The translations under genes were made by a program, and so were the position numbers. A model generated the notes under the pieces. That model did no database searches and was not told the origin of the DNA. It was given only the letters and a program-made list of their open reading frames with translations. DNA of 35,021 nucleotides, taken from the NCBI GenBank assembly GCA_002793855.1, contig PFET01000014.1, forward strand, positions 1-35,021, in the 5' to 3' direction. Numbering within the stretch: position 1 is the stretch's first letter; the number at the start of each line of letters is the position of its first letter. Below, piece by piece: positions 16,314 to 23,234 of this stretch. This DNA comes from Candidatus Uhrbacteria bacterium CG10_big_fil_rev_8_21_14_0_10_48_11. Its GTDB lineage: Bacteria > Patescibacteriota > Patescibacteriia > GWA2-46-9.

Positions 16314-16550
16314 TTAACTAATCGCTAAAAGTTGAGAAAGTTTTGGCTGATTAAACCCAATAACAATTTCGTCGTTAACAAAGATAACCGGAACCCCTAA
16401 CTGTCCCGACTTCTGAATCATCTCGTCACGAGCCGCTTCGTCAACCGTGACGTCCTTTTCGGTATAGGTAACGCCATGCTCTTGAAAAAAGGCCTTAGCA
16501 GCCTTGCAATAGCCGCACGTCGGAGTGGTGTAAATGGTAACGTTTGCCAT
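16314..16550 (-). CDS. Glutaredoxin-like protein (NrdH/YruB type)
   Basis: A 78-residue thioredoxin-fold redox protein. The active site CGYC is C12-C15, the cis-proline loop GVPVIF is at 52-57, and the C-terminal IGFNQPKL motif is typical of NrdH/YruB-type glutaredoxins. It may reduce the ArsR-type regulator, ribonucleotide reductase or the neighbouring CcdA protein; the gene order favours CcdA as partner. It starts 15 nt after the ArsR-type gene ends, so the two are co-transcribed. Confidence 0.93.
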   Translation of the reverse strand: MANVTIYTTPTCGYCKAAKAFFQEHGVTYTEKDVTVDEAARDEMIQKSGQLGVPVIFVNDEIVIGFNQPKLSQLLAIS

Positions 16551-16565
16551 ATTGTTTATTAGTAC

Positions 16566-16889
16566 TTAGTGATTTATTAGCGAAAGAAGAGAGCGAACGA
16601 TTATTTTTTTTCGGTCAACCTGATAACAAATTTTTTGTCCGATGCGTTCGCGGATAACAAGACCTGAGCGCTCCATGCGTTGTAATTGCTGCGAAGCTGA
16701 TGGTACCGAAGTCTTAAGCACACTAGCAATTTCACTAACGCAATAGAGGCGCTCCTCTTTGCCGAGAAGGCTAAAGATTCGGAAACGACCGCTGTCCCCA
16801 AGAGTTCGAAATACGACCGGAAGTTCATCCTTCCCGCCGCGCTCCAGCATAGAACGCAGTTTTCCCGCCTCACTTTTGGTTAGCATCAT
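16566..16889 (-). CDS. ArsR/SmtB-type winged-helix repressor with two cysteines
   Basis: A 107-residue ArsR-family regulator. The winged helix spans about 25-95: FRTLGDSGRFRIFSLLG, recognition helix region VSEIASVLKTSVPSASQQLQRMERSGLV, and wing RERIGQKICYQV. Of the classic metal site only one cysteine, C50 (in YCVSEIA), is present; a second, C88, is in the wing. A thiol/redox or thiophilic metal signal is thus more likely than classical arsenite or zinc sensing (inference), in line with glutaredoxin and CcdA genes downstream. Two adjacent ATGs (16889, 16886) can serve as start. The gene lies about 35 nt downstream of a consensus promoter with a palindrome between them. Confidence 0.88.
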   Translation of the reverse strand: MMLTKSEAGKLRSMLERGGKDELPVVFRTLGDSGRFRIFSLLGKEERLYCVSEIASVLKTSVPSASQQLQRMERSGLVIRERIGQKICYQVDRKKIIVRSLLSLINH

Positions 16890-16905
16890 TTACGGCGGAT
16901 AAGTG

Positions 16906-16919
16906 ATTAAATGTTTAAT
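16906..16919. promoter_or_regulatory. Candidate operator of the ArsR-type repressor
   Basis: A perfect palindrome, ATTAAA-TG-TTTAAT, lies between the predicted transcription start (about 16924) and the repressor ATG. AT-rich interrupted palindromes at this place are typical for ArsR autoregulation. Confidence 0.5.
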
Positions 16920-16930
16920 TAACTGCTTAA

Positions 16931-16959
16931 AGTATAGCAAGCTACTTTTAGGCTGTCAA
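16931..16959 (-). promoter_or_regulatory. Consensus sigma-70 promoter of the arsR-glutaredoxin-ccdA group
   Basis: TTGACA (16959-16954) and TATACT (16936-16931) are separated by exactly 17 nt on the minus strand, the best promoter in the window. The predicted start is near 16924. Confidence 0.8.
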
Positions 16960-16976
16960 CTCTACATTTTTACAAC

Positions 16977-17438
16977 CTAAGAAACAGCCTCAGCATAAAC
17001 AACAAGAGATTCTGTTTGAGAGGTCTCGAGATGAATAACCGGACGTTTGCTGTGTACAAAATCAACTGCCTCCTCAGGGCTTCTCCCCTGCTTGATAAGA
17101 TACGCCGCCACTAATGTCGGCGCGCGTCCGTGACCAAGACGACAGTGAACATACACTTTTTTGTTTAGCCGAACCATTGTTTCTAAAAAATCGACGCCGG
17201 TGTGCAGTTGGTCCATAGACGGTGCTGTCCGGTCAACAACCGGCAGCCATAAAAAAAATGAAACACCAAACGGCGCATCAAACCGTTCTTTTTCCAGTGA
17301 TACGTCAGCGGTGAGTCCACGTTTTAATAATGATTCGTCAAAATGGGTCTGGCAGCACTGATTGGTCCCGATAAAAATATTATCTGTGATTTCGCTGTAT
17401 TCAAGAACTGTTGCGAGCTGATGTGGATCTGTCGACAT
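16977..17438 (-). CDS. Dual-specificity protein phosphatase
   Basis: A 153-residue cysteine-based phosphatase. The P-loop HCRLGHGRAPT (98-108) carries the CX5R motif with nucleophile C99 and R105; the likely general acid is D69 in LPVVDRTAPS. The N-terminal ITDNIFIGTNQCC resembles the start of dual-specificity phosphatases of the DUSP type, and the C-terminal GRSPEEAVDFVHSKRPVI helix matches the family. It may act on phosphotyrosine proteins or on non-protein phosphates; no kinase is next to it. Its ATG directly follows the TAG of the upstream unknown gene (TAGATG), so the two are coupled. Confidence 0.9.
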   Translation of the reverse strand: MSTDPHQLATVLEYSEITDNIFIGTNQCCQTHFDESLLKRGLTADVSLEKERFDAPFGVSFFLWLPVVDRTAPSMDQLHTGVDFLETMVRLNKKVYVHCRLGHGRAPTLVAAYLIKQGRSPEEAVDFVHSKRPVIHLETSQTESLVVYAEAVS

Positions 17439-17747
17439 CTATTCAGAAGGTTTTTTTTTGGTCTCTTCCAGTAGCCCCTTGGCACGCTGACGGAGTAATT
17501 CTTCGTCTACCCGTTCACCATCTCTCTCTAGTTTTCTCTTCATTCCTGCCACAGTTTTTTCAATAAAAAACCTGTCTCGGTTTTCCTGAGCAGCCTCATC
17601 GCTGAGACCAGATAAAATTTCTCTCTGTTCCTCGGCGGTAAAATCATTGCTCAATACATCCTTCCAAGCGTCTAACTCCTCCTTTGGGATAGTGAATCGA
17701 CCCAGACGAAAATTCGCTGGCAACTGTTCTGATGAAGACATAACCAT
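17439..17747 (-). CDS. Hypothetical charged alpha-helical protein
   Basis: About 102 residues from ATG 17747 (another ATG at 17741); an upstream ATG (17819) would start deep inside the preceding gene and is rejected. The sequence is hydrophilic and very rich in Glu, Lys, Arg and Leu, with FRLGRFTIPKEELDAWKDVL near the start and a predicted long helix from about 35 to the end. No family is recognised. It sits between another unknown gene (stop 7 nt upstream) and a phosphatase that starts on the next base, so it may be an adaptor or substrate of that enzyme (inference). Confidence 0.65.
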   Translation of the reverse strand: MVMSSSEQLPANFRLGRFTIPKEELDAWKDVLSNDFTAEEQREILSGLSDEAAQENRDRFFIEKTVAGMKRKLERDGERVDEELLRQRAKGLLEETKKKPSE

Positions 17748-17754
17748 AAAAAAC

Positions 17755-18075
17755 CTATAGCTGCTGCCGAATGACCCCTTCAAATTCGGGGAAAAATTCA
17801 GCCACTTGCGCGATATCAAACTCTGGCAAAATGGACTCGTTGCCTTCGCGTTTCAATAAAAAATCAAAGGTCGCCTCTACTAAATCTTGTGCTGAAACCT
17901 TACCGCTACCGGTTAACTTCTGCCAATAGGTTTCCTGCAGCCGAACTGTATGCGTCGTTTGCTCCCCTTCTTGAGTGGCAACAGTGACATGGAACATTGC
18001 CTCAGGAAAATCCTGCGTCTGACTAATGTCAACGTCAAAGCCGTGATCAAGTTTTAGATAGTCATCAACTAACAT
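17755..18075 (-). CDS. Hypothetical small acidic protein
   Basis: A 106-residue acidic cytoplasmic protein. After an N-terminal beta-rich part (about 10-48: FDVDISQTQDF, FHVTVAT, THTVRLQETYWQKLT) comes a helical part with LVEATFDFLLKREGNESILPEFDIAQVAEFFPEFE. I have the impression of similar small proteins in other Parcubacteria, but I cannot name a family. It starts 12 nt after a membrane protein gene in the TspO cluster. Confidence 0.7.
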   Translation of the reverse strand: MLVDDYLKLDHGFDVDISQTQDFPEAMFHVTVATQEGEQTTHTVRLQETYWQKLTGSGKVSAQDLVEATFDFLLKREGNESILPEFDIAQVAEFFPEFEGVIRQQL

Positions 18076-18087
18076 AAGATAAGTATA

Positions 18088-18573
18088 CTACATTTCTCGT
18101 TCGTCAACAGGGGGCAGGGCTAAATCTGGGTTTGCCAAAAGCGGAATGTTCCTGATCGACCTTGCCGATTTTGATTCGACCAAAATGGCAACGAATAGTC
18201 CAAAGAGGGTCGGGATGTACTGATCCGCGGTTGCCGGTGACGTACCGGTCGTTATCTGCCAGACAGTAAAGGTGAAGTATAAACCGCAAGCAACCAGATA
18301 AACGTGCGGCACCAGACGACAAAAGATGAGCAACAGACCACCGGTTGTAAAGAGCGCGCCCAGTACAAAGAAATAAGCATAGTTCATTAGCTCGTGCTGC
18401 GTTAGTGCAGAGAAATGACTAACGCGCGCTAAGTCATTTGCCAACATCGAGATACCTGCACTAGTGCTATTGATTGCGGCAAAGAGAAACAAGGCGGCAA
18501 AAAACAGCCGGAAAAGAAGAGCCCCGATACGGTATCCTGCTTGACCATAAAAGTTTATGTTCGCTAAAGACAT
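18088..18573 (-). CDS. Small four-helix membrane protein, DoxX-like, function unknown
   Basis: A 161-residue membrane protein with four hydrophobic segments (about 17-38, 65-86, 88-108, 120-135) and a charged C-terminal tail. The pattern resembles the DoxX-like superfamily, but signature residues are not clear enough for a firm call. Its ATG follows the TspO stop after 3 nt and another small gene follows after 12 nt, so it belongs to the TspO operon. Confidence 0.65.
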   Translation of the reverse strand: MSLANINFYGQAGYRIGALLFRLFFAALFLFAAINSTSAGISMLANDLARVSHFSALTQHELMNYAYFFVLGALFTTGGLLLIFCRLVPHVYLVACGLYFTFTVWQITTGTSPATADQYIPTLFGLFVAILVESKSARSIRNIPLLANPDLALPPVDEREM

Positions 18574-18576
18574 GGA

Positions 18577-19050
18577 TTACCCATTGAGCCACCAAACCGT
18601 TACGGTAAGATACGTTGCAAACCCCGACCAAAGAGCGTACGGAACTAACAAAAGCGCGGCTAAAGACGAATGCTTCCAAGTAAGCGCGATAAGGATAAGA
18701 ACGGAGAGACATAATAGTGCTGCCTCGTCAGCCGCAACGGCAACCGTATGTAGGGAAAAAAAGAGGTATGACCCAAAAAGGTTCAGGAACGCGTTGAGAA
18801 CAAAAAAGCTGACTATCCAAACAAACCGTCGGTCTCGAGGAAAGCGATTCCACGTCAATAGTGCCGATGCCGCCGTCAGTATAAAAATAATAGTCCAGAT
18901 AAACCCAATAAGTTGCCCCGGTGGCGTCCACGCAGGAAGGTTAATGGTGTGGTACCACTCCATTCCGACACCAGTGATGGCACTCCCTATCGATGCGACA
19001 AAAAGCGCAATCATAGGAATGACTACAAAACTGGATCGAAAATGATGCAT
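18577..19050 (-). CDS. tspO: TspO/MBR family tryptophan-rich sensory protein
   Basis: A five-helix membrane protein, 157 residues from ATG 19050. Family motifs are EWYHTINLPAWTPPGQLIGFIWTIIFIL (about 31-58 from this start), NRFPRDRRF in the loop, the NAFLNLFGSYLFF helix and PYALWSGFATYLT near the end. TspO binds porphyrins and acts in stress or tetrapyrrole signalling; since CPR bacteria rarely make haem, its ligand here is open. An upstream ATG (19116) would add 22 poorly conserved residues; the ATG at 19050 lies 6 nt after a TACAGT box and begins where the family normally does. It is the first gene of a five-gene leftward cluster. Confidence 0.9.
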   Translation of the reverse strand: MHHFRSSFVVIPMIALFVASIGSAITGVGMEWYHTINLPAWTPPGQLIGFIWTIIFILTAASALLTWNRFPRDRRFVWIVSFFVLNAFLNLFGSYLFFSLHTVAVAADEAALLCLSVLILIALTWKHSSLAALLLVPYALWSGFATYLTVTVWWLNG

Positions 19051-19229
19051 AGTCTTACTGTACCATTTTTTTTTATAAAAAAAGAATGACGTACTAAAAA
19101 GTTTTTCTTGATTCAAAAGTTAGGTACCCATTGTGCATACTACACCAACGCATCACTGCCGCGGGCTATCGCCCTACTTCCTACAATACATCCGCCTCGT
19201 AACCCAAAGGTCGACCCGTTACCTAATAG

Positions 19230-19754
19230 CTATTTACCTTTTTGCAAAATTTTATTTGCTTCCCTCGTAGTTGGCACCACCTTGCGCTTCGCCGCTTTAC
19301 GCTCAACGCGATTTTCCAACATAGCGAGCAATTTTGTAGGATGCATTTTTAAGTAGTTTCCAGTAAACGACATCGTATACCTAGCACCAACAATCTTTTT
19401 TATACCACTTTTTAATTCTGCCATAAGATACTGTGGGGCGTACAAATACACTTCTTTGTACCCAAGCTTACCAAGCTCCGCCGTAACCTCAGCCTTTAAC
19501 TTTTTCAAAAATTCTTTCTGCTGGGCTATTTTAGGTTCTTCCCGAACCGAACCGCCGGCGCCAGCTTTTCCGCCACTTCCACGAGCTCCAAAAAATCCTT
19601 CCTTGTCAGAAAAACGAGGCGGTCGTACCTCAAACGTACCGACTAAACTCATCTCACCATTTTTTGCGCGATAAAATTCTGCTTCCTGCTTGCCGGTTAC
19701 AATAATAAGCGCCGGGGCATTCGTAAACTGCGGATACTGTTTTCCTATTTTCAT
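19230..19754 (-). CDS. Host-attachment/baeRF-like protein (PF10116 type)
   Basis: A 174-residue protein like those annotated as protein required for attachment to host cells, a group related to bacterial release-factor-like (baeRF) domains. Visible features are the N-terminal strand APALIIVTGKQEAEFYR, the glycine-rich segment GFFGARGSGGKAGAGG (about 53-68), VREEPKIAQQKEFLKKL, the YKEVYLYAPQYLMAEL strand-helix, and the final TGNYLKMHPTKLLAML. The biochemical role is unknown; the baeRF relation suggests a link to translation or ribosome rescue, and the older name comes from plant-associated bacteria. The gene starts 4 nt after a response regulator. The 180-bp stretch between it and TspO shows no gene or clear terminator. 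Confidence 0.75.
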   Translation of the reverse strand: MKIGKQYPQFTNAPALIIVTGKQEAEFYRAKNGEMSLVGTFEVRPPRFSDKEGFFGARGSGGKAGAGGSVREEPKIAQQKEFLKKLKAEVTAELGKLGYKEVYLYAPQYLMAELKSGIKKIVGARYTMSFTGNYLKMHPTKLLAMLENRVERKAAKRKVVPTTREANKILQKGK

Positions 19755-19758
19755 ATGG

Positions 19759-20130
19759 CTACCTAGCTAGCAAAGTTAGTAAACTGTTTAAAAACTCATC
19801 GGCGTCGAACTCGGCTTTGGTAAGGTACACATCCGCACCAGCATCCAAGCCTTCTTGTCGGTAGCGCTCATTTCCCAGCGAGGTTAGGAGAACAAGCGGA
19901 ATATGCTTGGTCGCTGTTTGATTTTTGATAAACTTCGCCAACGCAAATCCGTCCATACCTGGCATCACAATATCTGATACCAGTATATCTGGTTTTTCTT
20001 TCAACACCAAGGCAGCAACGTCCACGGGCGGATAAGCAAGATGTACTACCGAAAAACCTCGCACAGTTAGTTCGTTCATAAAATAACTTGCAAACGTAAG
20101 GTCGTCTTCAAAGTGTAACAATTTTGGCAT
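19759..20130 (-). CDS. Receiver-only response regulator (CheY-like)
   Basis: A 123-residue CheY-fold receiver domain with no output domain. The acidic pocket is E8/D9/D10, the phosphorylated aspartate D53 in VSDIVMPGMDG, the switch threonine T83 in VLLTS and the lysine K105 in YLTKAEF. A partner histidine kinase is not in the window. It is followed after 4 nt by the baeRF-like gene, so the pair may be functionally linked. A TATACT box (20144-20139) ends 8 nt before the ATG, again suggesting a leaderless message. Confidence 0.92.
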   Translation of the reverse strand: MPKLLHFEDDLTFASYFMNELTVRGFSVVHLAYPPVDVAALVLKEKPDILVSDIVMPGMDGFALAKFIKNQTATKHIPLVLLTSLGNERYRQEGLDAGADVYLTKAEFDADEFLNSLLTLLAR

Positions 20131-20168
20131 AGGCCTACAGTATAGTTCTTTTGTTTATAGTTTTCTAC

Positions 20169-20192
20169 AAAAACCGTCCGTATAAACGGACG
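20169..20192 (-). terminator. Intrinsic terminator of the polyamine operon
   Basis: A seven-pair stem CGTCCGT/ACGGACG (20175-20181, 20186-20192) with a 4-nt loop is followed on the minus strand by G and five T. It lies 39 nt after the agmatine deiminase stop. Confidence 0.75.
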
Positions 20193-20230
20193 CGCGAAAT
20201 ACTAGTATGGAAAACTATCTATCGGTCAAG

Positions 20231-21256
20231 CTAGTTGTTCGTTTGTGCTCTAGGTTGTTGCTGAGTAGAGCAGTGAATAGTGCCAAACCCCCACACGAGA
20301 TCAGTACAATCGATACCAACAACTTTTCGTTCAGGAAATACTGTTTCAAAAAGCTTTAGCGCAACACCATCTTCCGGACAACGAAACGTAGGTACCAACA
20401 CCGTTTTGTTCGCAATATAAAAATTGGCATAACTTGCTGGCAATCGATTATTTTCATACACAACCGGTTGTGGTACTGGTAACGGAATAACGGTAATGTT
20501 CTTACCGTCTTGGTCCTTCATCTGAGAAAGATCGGTAAAATTTTTCTGCAGCACCGCATAGTCCACATCGTCCGTCCTCTGAGTAACTGGACATACGACG
20601 GTTGTTGAGTTTACGAAACGAACCAAGTCGTCGATATGCCCGTCTGTATCATCCCCCTCTATACCTTCCTTAAGCCAGAGAATATTTTGCACACCTAGGT
20701 ACTGCGACAGTTTTTCTTCAATCTGGCTGCGCGTCATTGATGGGTTTCTATTTTTGTTAAGCAGACACTGTTCAGTAGTAATAAGTGTACCTTGCCCGTT
20801 GACCTCAATTGATCCCCCTTCAAGTACCATACCAGATTCAATAAGCGGCACCCTTACAACGGCAGCAATTTGCGGGGGTACCGCATCATCCTTGTCGTAC
20901 GGACCCCACTTCATTCCATTGGCATTGTACATCCAGTCAAGGGCAACCAAACCGTTTTCGCTCTCGACAAATATTGGACCATGATCGCGCGACCACGAGG
21001 CATTCGTCACAATGTGATGAAATGATATTTGCTCAAGTGATACCTTGCCTACTGTTAATATTGCCCGCGCTGCGGCTTCTGCCTTGTTGTCGTTAACGCA
21101 AATACGCACCGGCTCACTTACTGAAAGTGCCCGTACTATTTCTACGTAAACAGCGGGAATCGGTTCAAACTTTCCCGGCCAATGATTTTCGTTGTGCGGC
21201 CAAGCAATCCAGGTGGCGTCATGCGGCTCCCACTCTGCCGGCATTCGGTAATTCAT
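20231..21256 (-). CDS. aguA: Agmatine deiminase
   Basis: A 341-residue agmatine deiminase (peptidylarginine-deiminase fold) that converts agmatine to N-carbamoylputrescine and ammonia. It starts in the family way with RMPAEWEPHDATWIAWPHN, has WSRDHGP (88-94), the catalytic histidine H207 in DDTDGHIDD, and the nucleophile C329 in GFGTIHCSTQQQP. Length is normal. Its ATG overlaps the N-carbamoylputrescine amidase stop by 4 nt, and the two consecutive pathway steps are thus coupled. Arginine decarboxylase, needed to make agmatine, is not in the window. Confidence 0.95.
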   Translation of the reverse strand: MNYRMPAEWEPHDATWIAWPHNENHWPGKFEPIPAVYVEIVRALSVSEPVRICVNDNKAEAAARAILTVGKVSLEQISFHHIVTNASWSRDHGPIFVESENGLVALDWMYNANGMKWGPYDKDDAVPPQIAAVVRVPLIESGMVLEGGSIEVNGQGTLITTEQCLLNKNRNPSMTRSQIEEKLSQYLGVQNILWLKEGIEGDDTDGHIDDLVRFVNSTTVVCPVTQRTDDVDYAVLQKNFTDLSQMKDQDGKNITVIPLPVPQPVVYENNRLPASYANFYIANKTVLVPTFRCPEDGVALKLFETVFPERKVVGIDCTDLVWGFGTIHCSTQQQPRAQTNN

Positions 21257-22134
21257 TGCTTTCTGACACTAAAACGGCGTGCTTTCAAAAACGGCCAATC
21301 GCGACGCATTTGGGCAATAAGCGAGAGGTCGCAATTAACAAGCAGGTCTTCCTCTTTTGTTGATGATGCTTTTGCAATAACAGCCCCATAAGGATCTGAA
21401 ACAAATGAAGTACCCCAAAATTGTAGATGGTCATCTTTACCAACTCGATTAACAGCCACCACAAAGACGTTGTTGGCGATGGCGTGTGCACGTTGAATAG
21501 TCTGCCATGCCCCATGCTCAGCTTTGTTTACGCCTCTTGGGTCCTCACGCTGCCAACCAATAGCCGTAGGGTAGAAAATAATTTGTGCGCCCCCGGCCGC
21601 CGCTGATCTCGCCCCCTCGGGAAACCACTGATCCCAACAGATCATAGGGCTTACCTCGATACCACCCACGCGAACAGTGACCGTTCCTTGCGTACCTGAT
21701 GAAAAATAATAAGCTTCGTCATAGTAATTATGCGGGTCATCGGGAATATGCATTTTTCGATACCGCGCGTTAATTTTACCGCTTGGTGAAAGTACTAATG
21801 CAGTATTGTAAAATTTATTATTCCTCGCGCGTTCAAATAACGACGTTATAATAGTTACCTTGTTACGACGCGCAATGTCAGCAAGGACGTGACTGGTCGG
21901 CCCAGGTATTGGCTCAGCTAAGGCAAAAAAATGCTTATCTCGTCGCTGGCAAAAGTAAGGCGTTAAAAACAACTCTGGCAGACAAATTATTTTTGCGCCC
22001 CTCTTGGCAAGAGCAACAATGCGATGCGCGGCAATCGTCAAATTTTCTGCCGGATTTTCACGGCTTCGCATTTGCACGAGTCCGATTAAAACGGTACGTG
22101 CCTTTACTTTTTTTGAACGCTCCCGAGCAGCCAT
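21253..22134 (-). CDS. aguB: N-carbamoylputrescine amidase (nitrilase superfamily)
   Basis: A 293-residue carbon-nitrogen hydrolase that splits N-carbamoylputrescine into putrescine, carbon dioxide and ammonia. The nitrilase triad is E54 (LPELFLTPYF), K127 (YRKMHIPD) and C166 (MICWDQWFPEGAR). The segments YYDEAYYFSSG and FYPTAIGWQ are characteristic of AguB proteins. A basic stretch of about 12 residues precedes the usual start, yet no other good start is visible. It lies 12 nt after the DHS-like gene and overlaps the agmatine deiminase gene by 4 nt. Confidence 0.95.
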   Translation of the reverse strand: MAARERSKKVKARTVLIGLVQMRSRENPAENLTIAAHRIVALAKRGAKIICLPELFLTPYFCQRRDKHFFALAEPIPGPTSHVLADIARRNKVTIITSLFERARNNKFYNTALVLSPSGKINARYRKMHIPDDPHNYYDEAYYFSSGTQGTVTVRVGGIEVSPMICWDQWFPEGARSAAAGGAQIIFYPTAIGWQREDPRGVNKAEHGAWQTIQRAHAIANNVFVVAVNRVGKDDHLQFWGTSFVSDPYGAVIAKASSTKEEDLLVNCDLSLIAQMRRDWPFLKARRFSVRKQ

Positions 22135-22146
22135 TGAGTGCTCTGG

Positions 22147-23175
22147 CTAAGCCGAAAAGAGTGAGGCAAATTTGCGAGGCTCTCGCTCTTTCCAATTTCC
22201 TTTCTGGTACGCGTAAGCAGCAATAAGCGGCACAGCGAGCGTCGCCTCGGCGTAGACCATCTGCTCGTAAACCGTACTCACCTTTCCCCATGAACTAGCT
22301 TCTTTAAGCGTTGAAGAAGAACAGGCGCCATCACGAACGTCCGCTACGGTAATTTGTATTGCGTACTTGTGCACTGGTACTTCGTGACCCAATACCTCTG
22401 CGCACACCACCGTGTCTTGAGCAAAATTTTTCGGTACGCCACCACCAACCATGAAAAGTCCGCTCTCGCCACTCTTAATTTTAATCTCGGTTAGCTCACG
22501 AAAATCTTTAACCGAATCAATGGACATATGCTCGTCCGGATGTTTCACCTGATGAAGCACCAGACCAAAACCGGCTGACGAGTCAGAAAAGGCGGGACAA
22601 AAAATTGGTACGCCATGCTCGTAGGCCAGTTGTACCAGCGAATCTTTTTTCTTACTGTGCGTTGTTAAATACTTTCCCATTGCCGCAATGAATTCTCGCG
22701 AAGAATGTGGTCGGGGTGGCAAACTCTCTGCAATTTCACCAATGGTTTTGTCGCAAGTTTGCAATTCTTCTTCGTCAATAAACGTGTCGTAGATGCGATC
22801 AATGTAGAGCTTTCGCAGTTCACCGTCGTCCACGAACGGTGAACCCTGATAATGCTTGAAACCCAACGCCTCAAAAAAATCCATATCAACAATTGAGGCG
22901 CCGGTAGCCACAATGGCATCGATCATATTATGCTTGATAAGATCGGCGTAAACCTGCATGCAGCCTGCAGCACTTGTCGAACCGGCAAGCGTTAGCCACA
23001 CTGAGCTGCCTTTGTCCCCCAACATTTGGCTATAGATATTGGCAGCACGCGCAAGGTCTCGAGCCGAAAATGACATTTTTCCATAGGCATCAATGAGCTT
23101 TTCGGCATCAATTTTCGTGATGTCAATGTGTTCGACGGGTGTTTTGAGTAACTCTTTTTTCGTTAGTTGTGACAT
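22147..23175 (-). CDS. Deoxyhypusine-synthase-like aminobutyltransferase
   Basis: A 342-residue member of the deoxyhypusine synthase (DHS) family, which uses NAD to move the aminobutyl group of spermidine to an acceptor. The lysine that forms the enzyme-imine intermediate is conserved (K298 in LKEASSWGKVS), as are the nucleotide-binding strand IVATGASIVDMDFFEALG (88-105) and a MVGGGVPKNF segment (242-251). Bacteria lack eIF5A, the normal DHS target, so this protein more likely makes a polyamine such as homospermidine from putrescine, as some bacterial and plant DHS homologues do. Its place at the head of the agmatine-to-putrescine operon supports that. A TATGAT box lies about 25 nt before the ATG. 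Confidence 0.9.
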   Translation of the reverse strand: MSQLTKKELLKTPVEHIDITKIDAEKLIDAYGKMSFSARDLARAANIYSQMLGDKGSSVWLTLAGSTSAAGCMQVYADLIKHNMIDAIVATGASIVDMDFFEALGFKHYQGSPFVDDGELRKLYIDRIYDTFIDEEELQTCDKTIGEIAESLPPRPHSSREFIAAMGKYLTTHSKKKDSLVQLAYEHGVPIFCPAFSDSSAGFGLVLHQVKHPDEHMSIDSVKDFRELTEIKIKSGESGLFMVGGGVPKNFAQDTVVCAEVLGHEVPVHKYAIQITVADVRDGACSSSTLKEASSWGKVSTVYEQMVYAEATLAVPLIAAYAYQKGNWKEREPRKFASLFSA

Positions 23176-23234
23176 AAAATTGGTTAGCTAAGATGTGCTT
23201 ATCATAGCAGACGTTTCTGTACCAGAAAAGCGCC

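Noticed and set aside
16923-16990. GGCTGT/ACAGCC inverted repeat around the end of the phosphatase gene as a terminator
   Set aside because: The loop is about 27 nt, there is no T run after the stem, and the right arm is part of the -35 region of the arsR promoter.
17748-17819. Upstream ATG (17819) for the charged helical protein
   Set aside because: It would start inside the preceding gene and add about 24 residues unlike the rest; the ATG at 17747 fits the tight spacing of the cluster.
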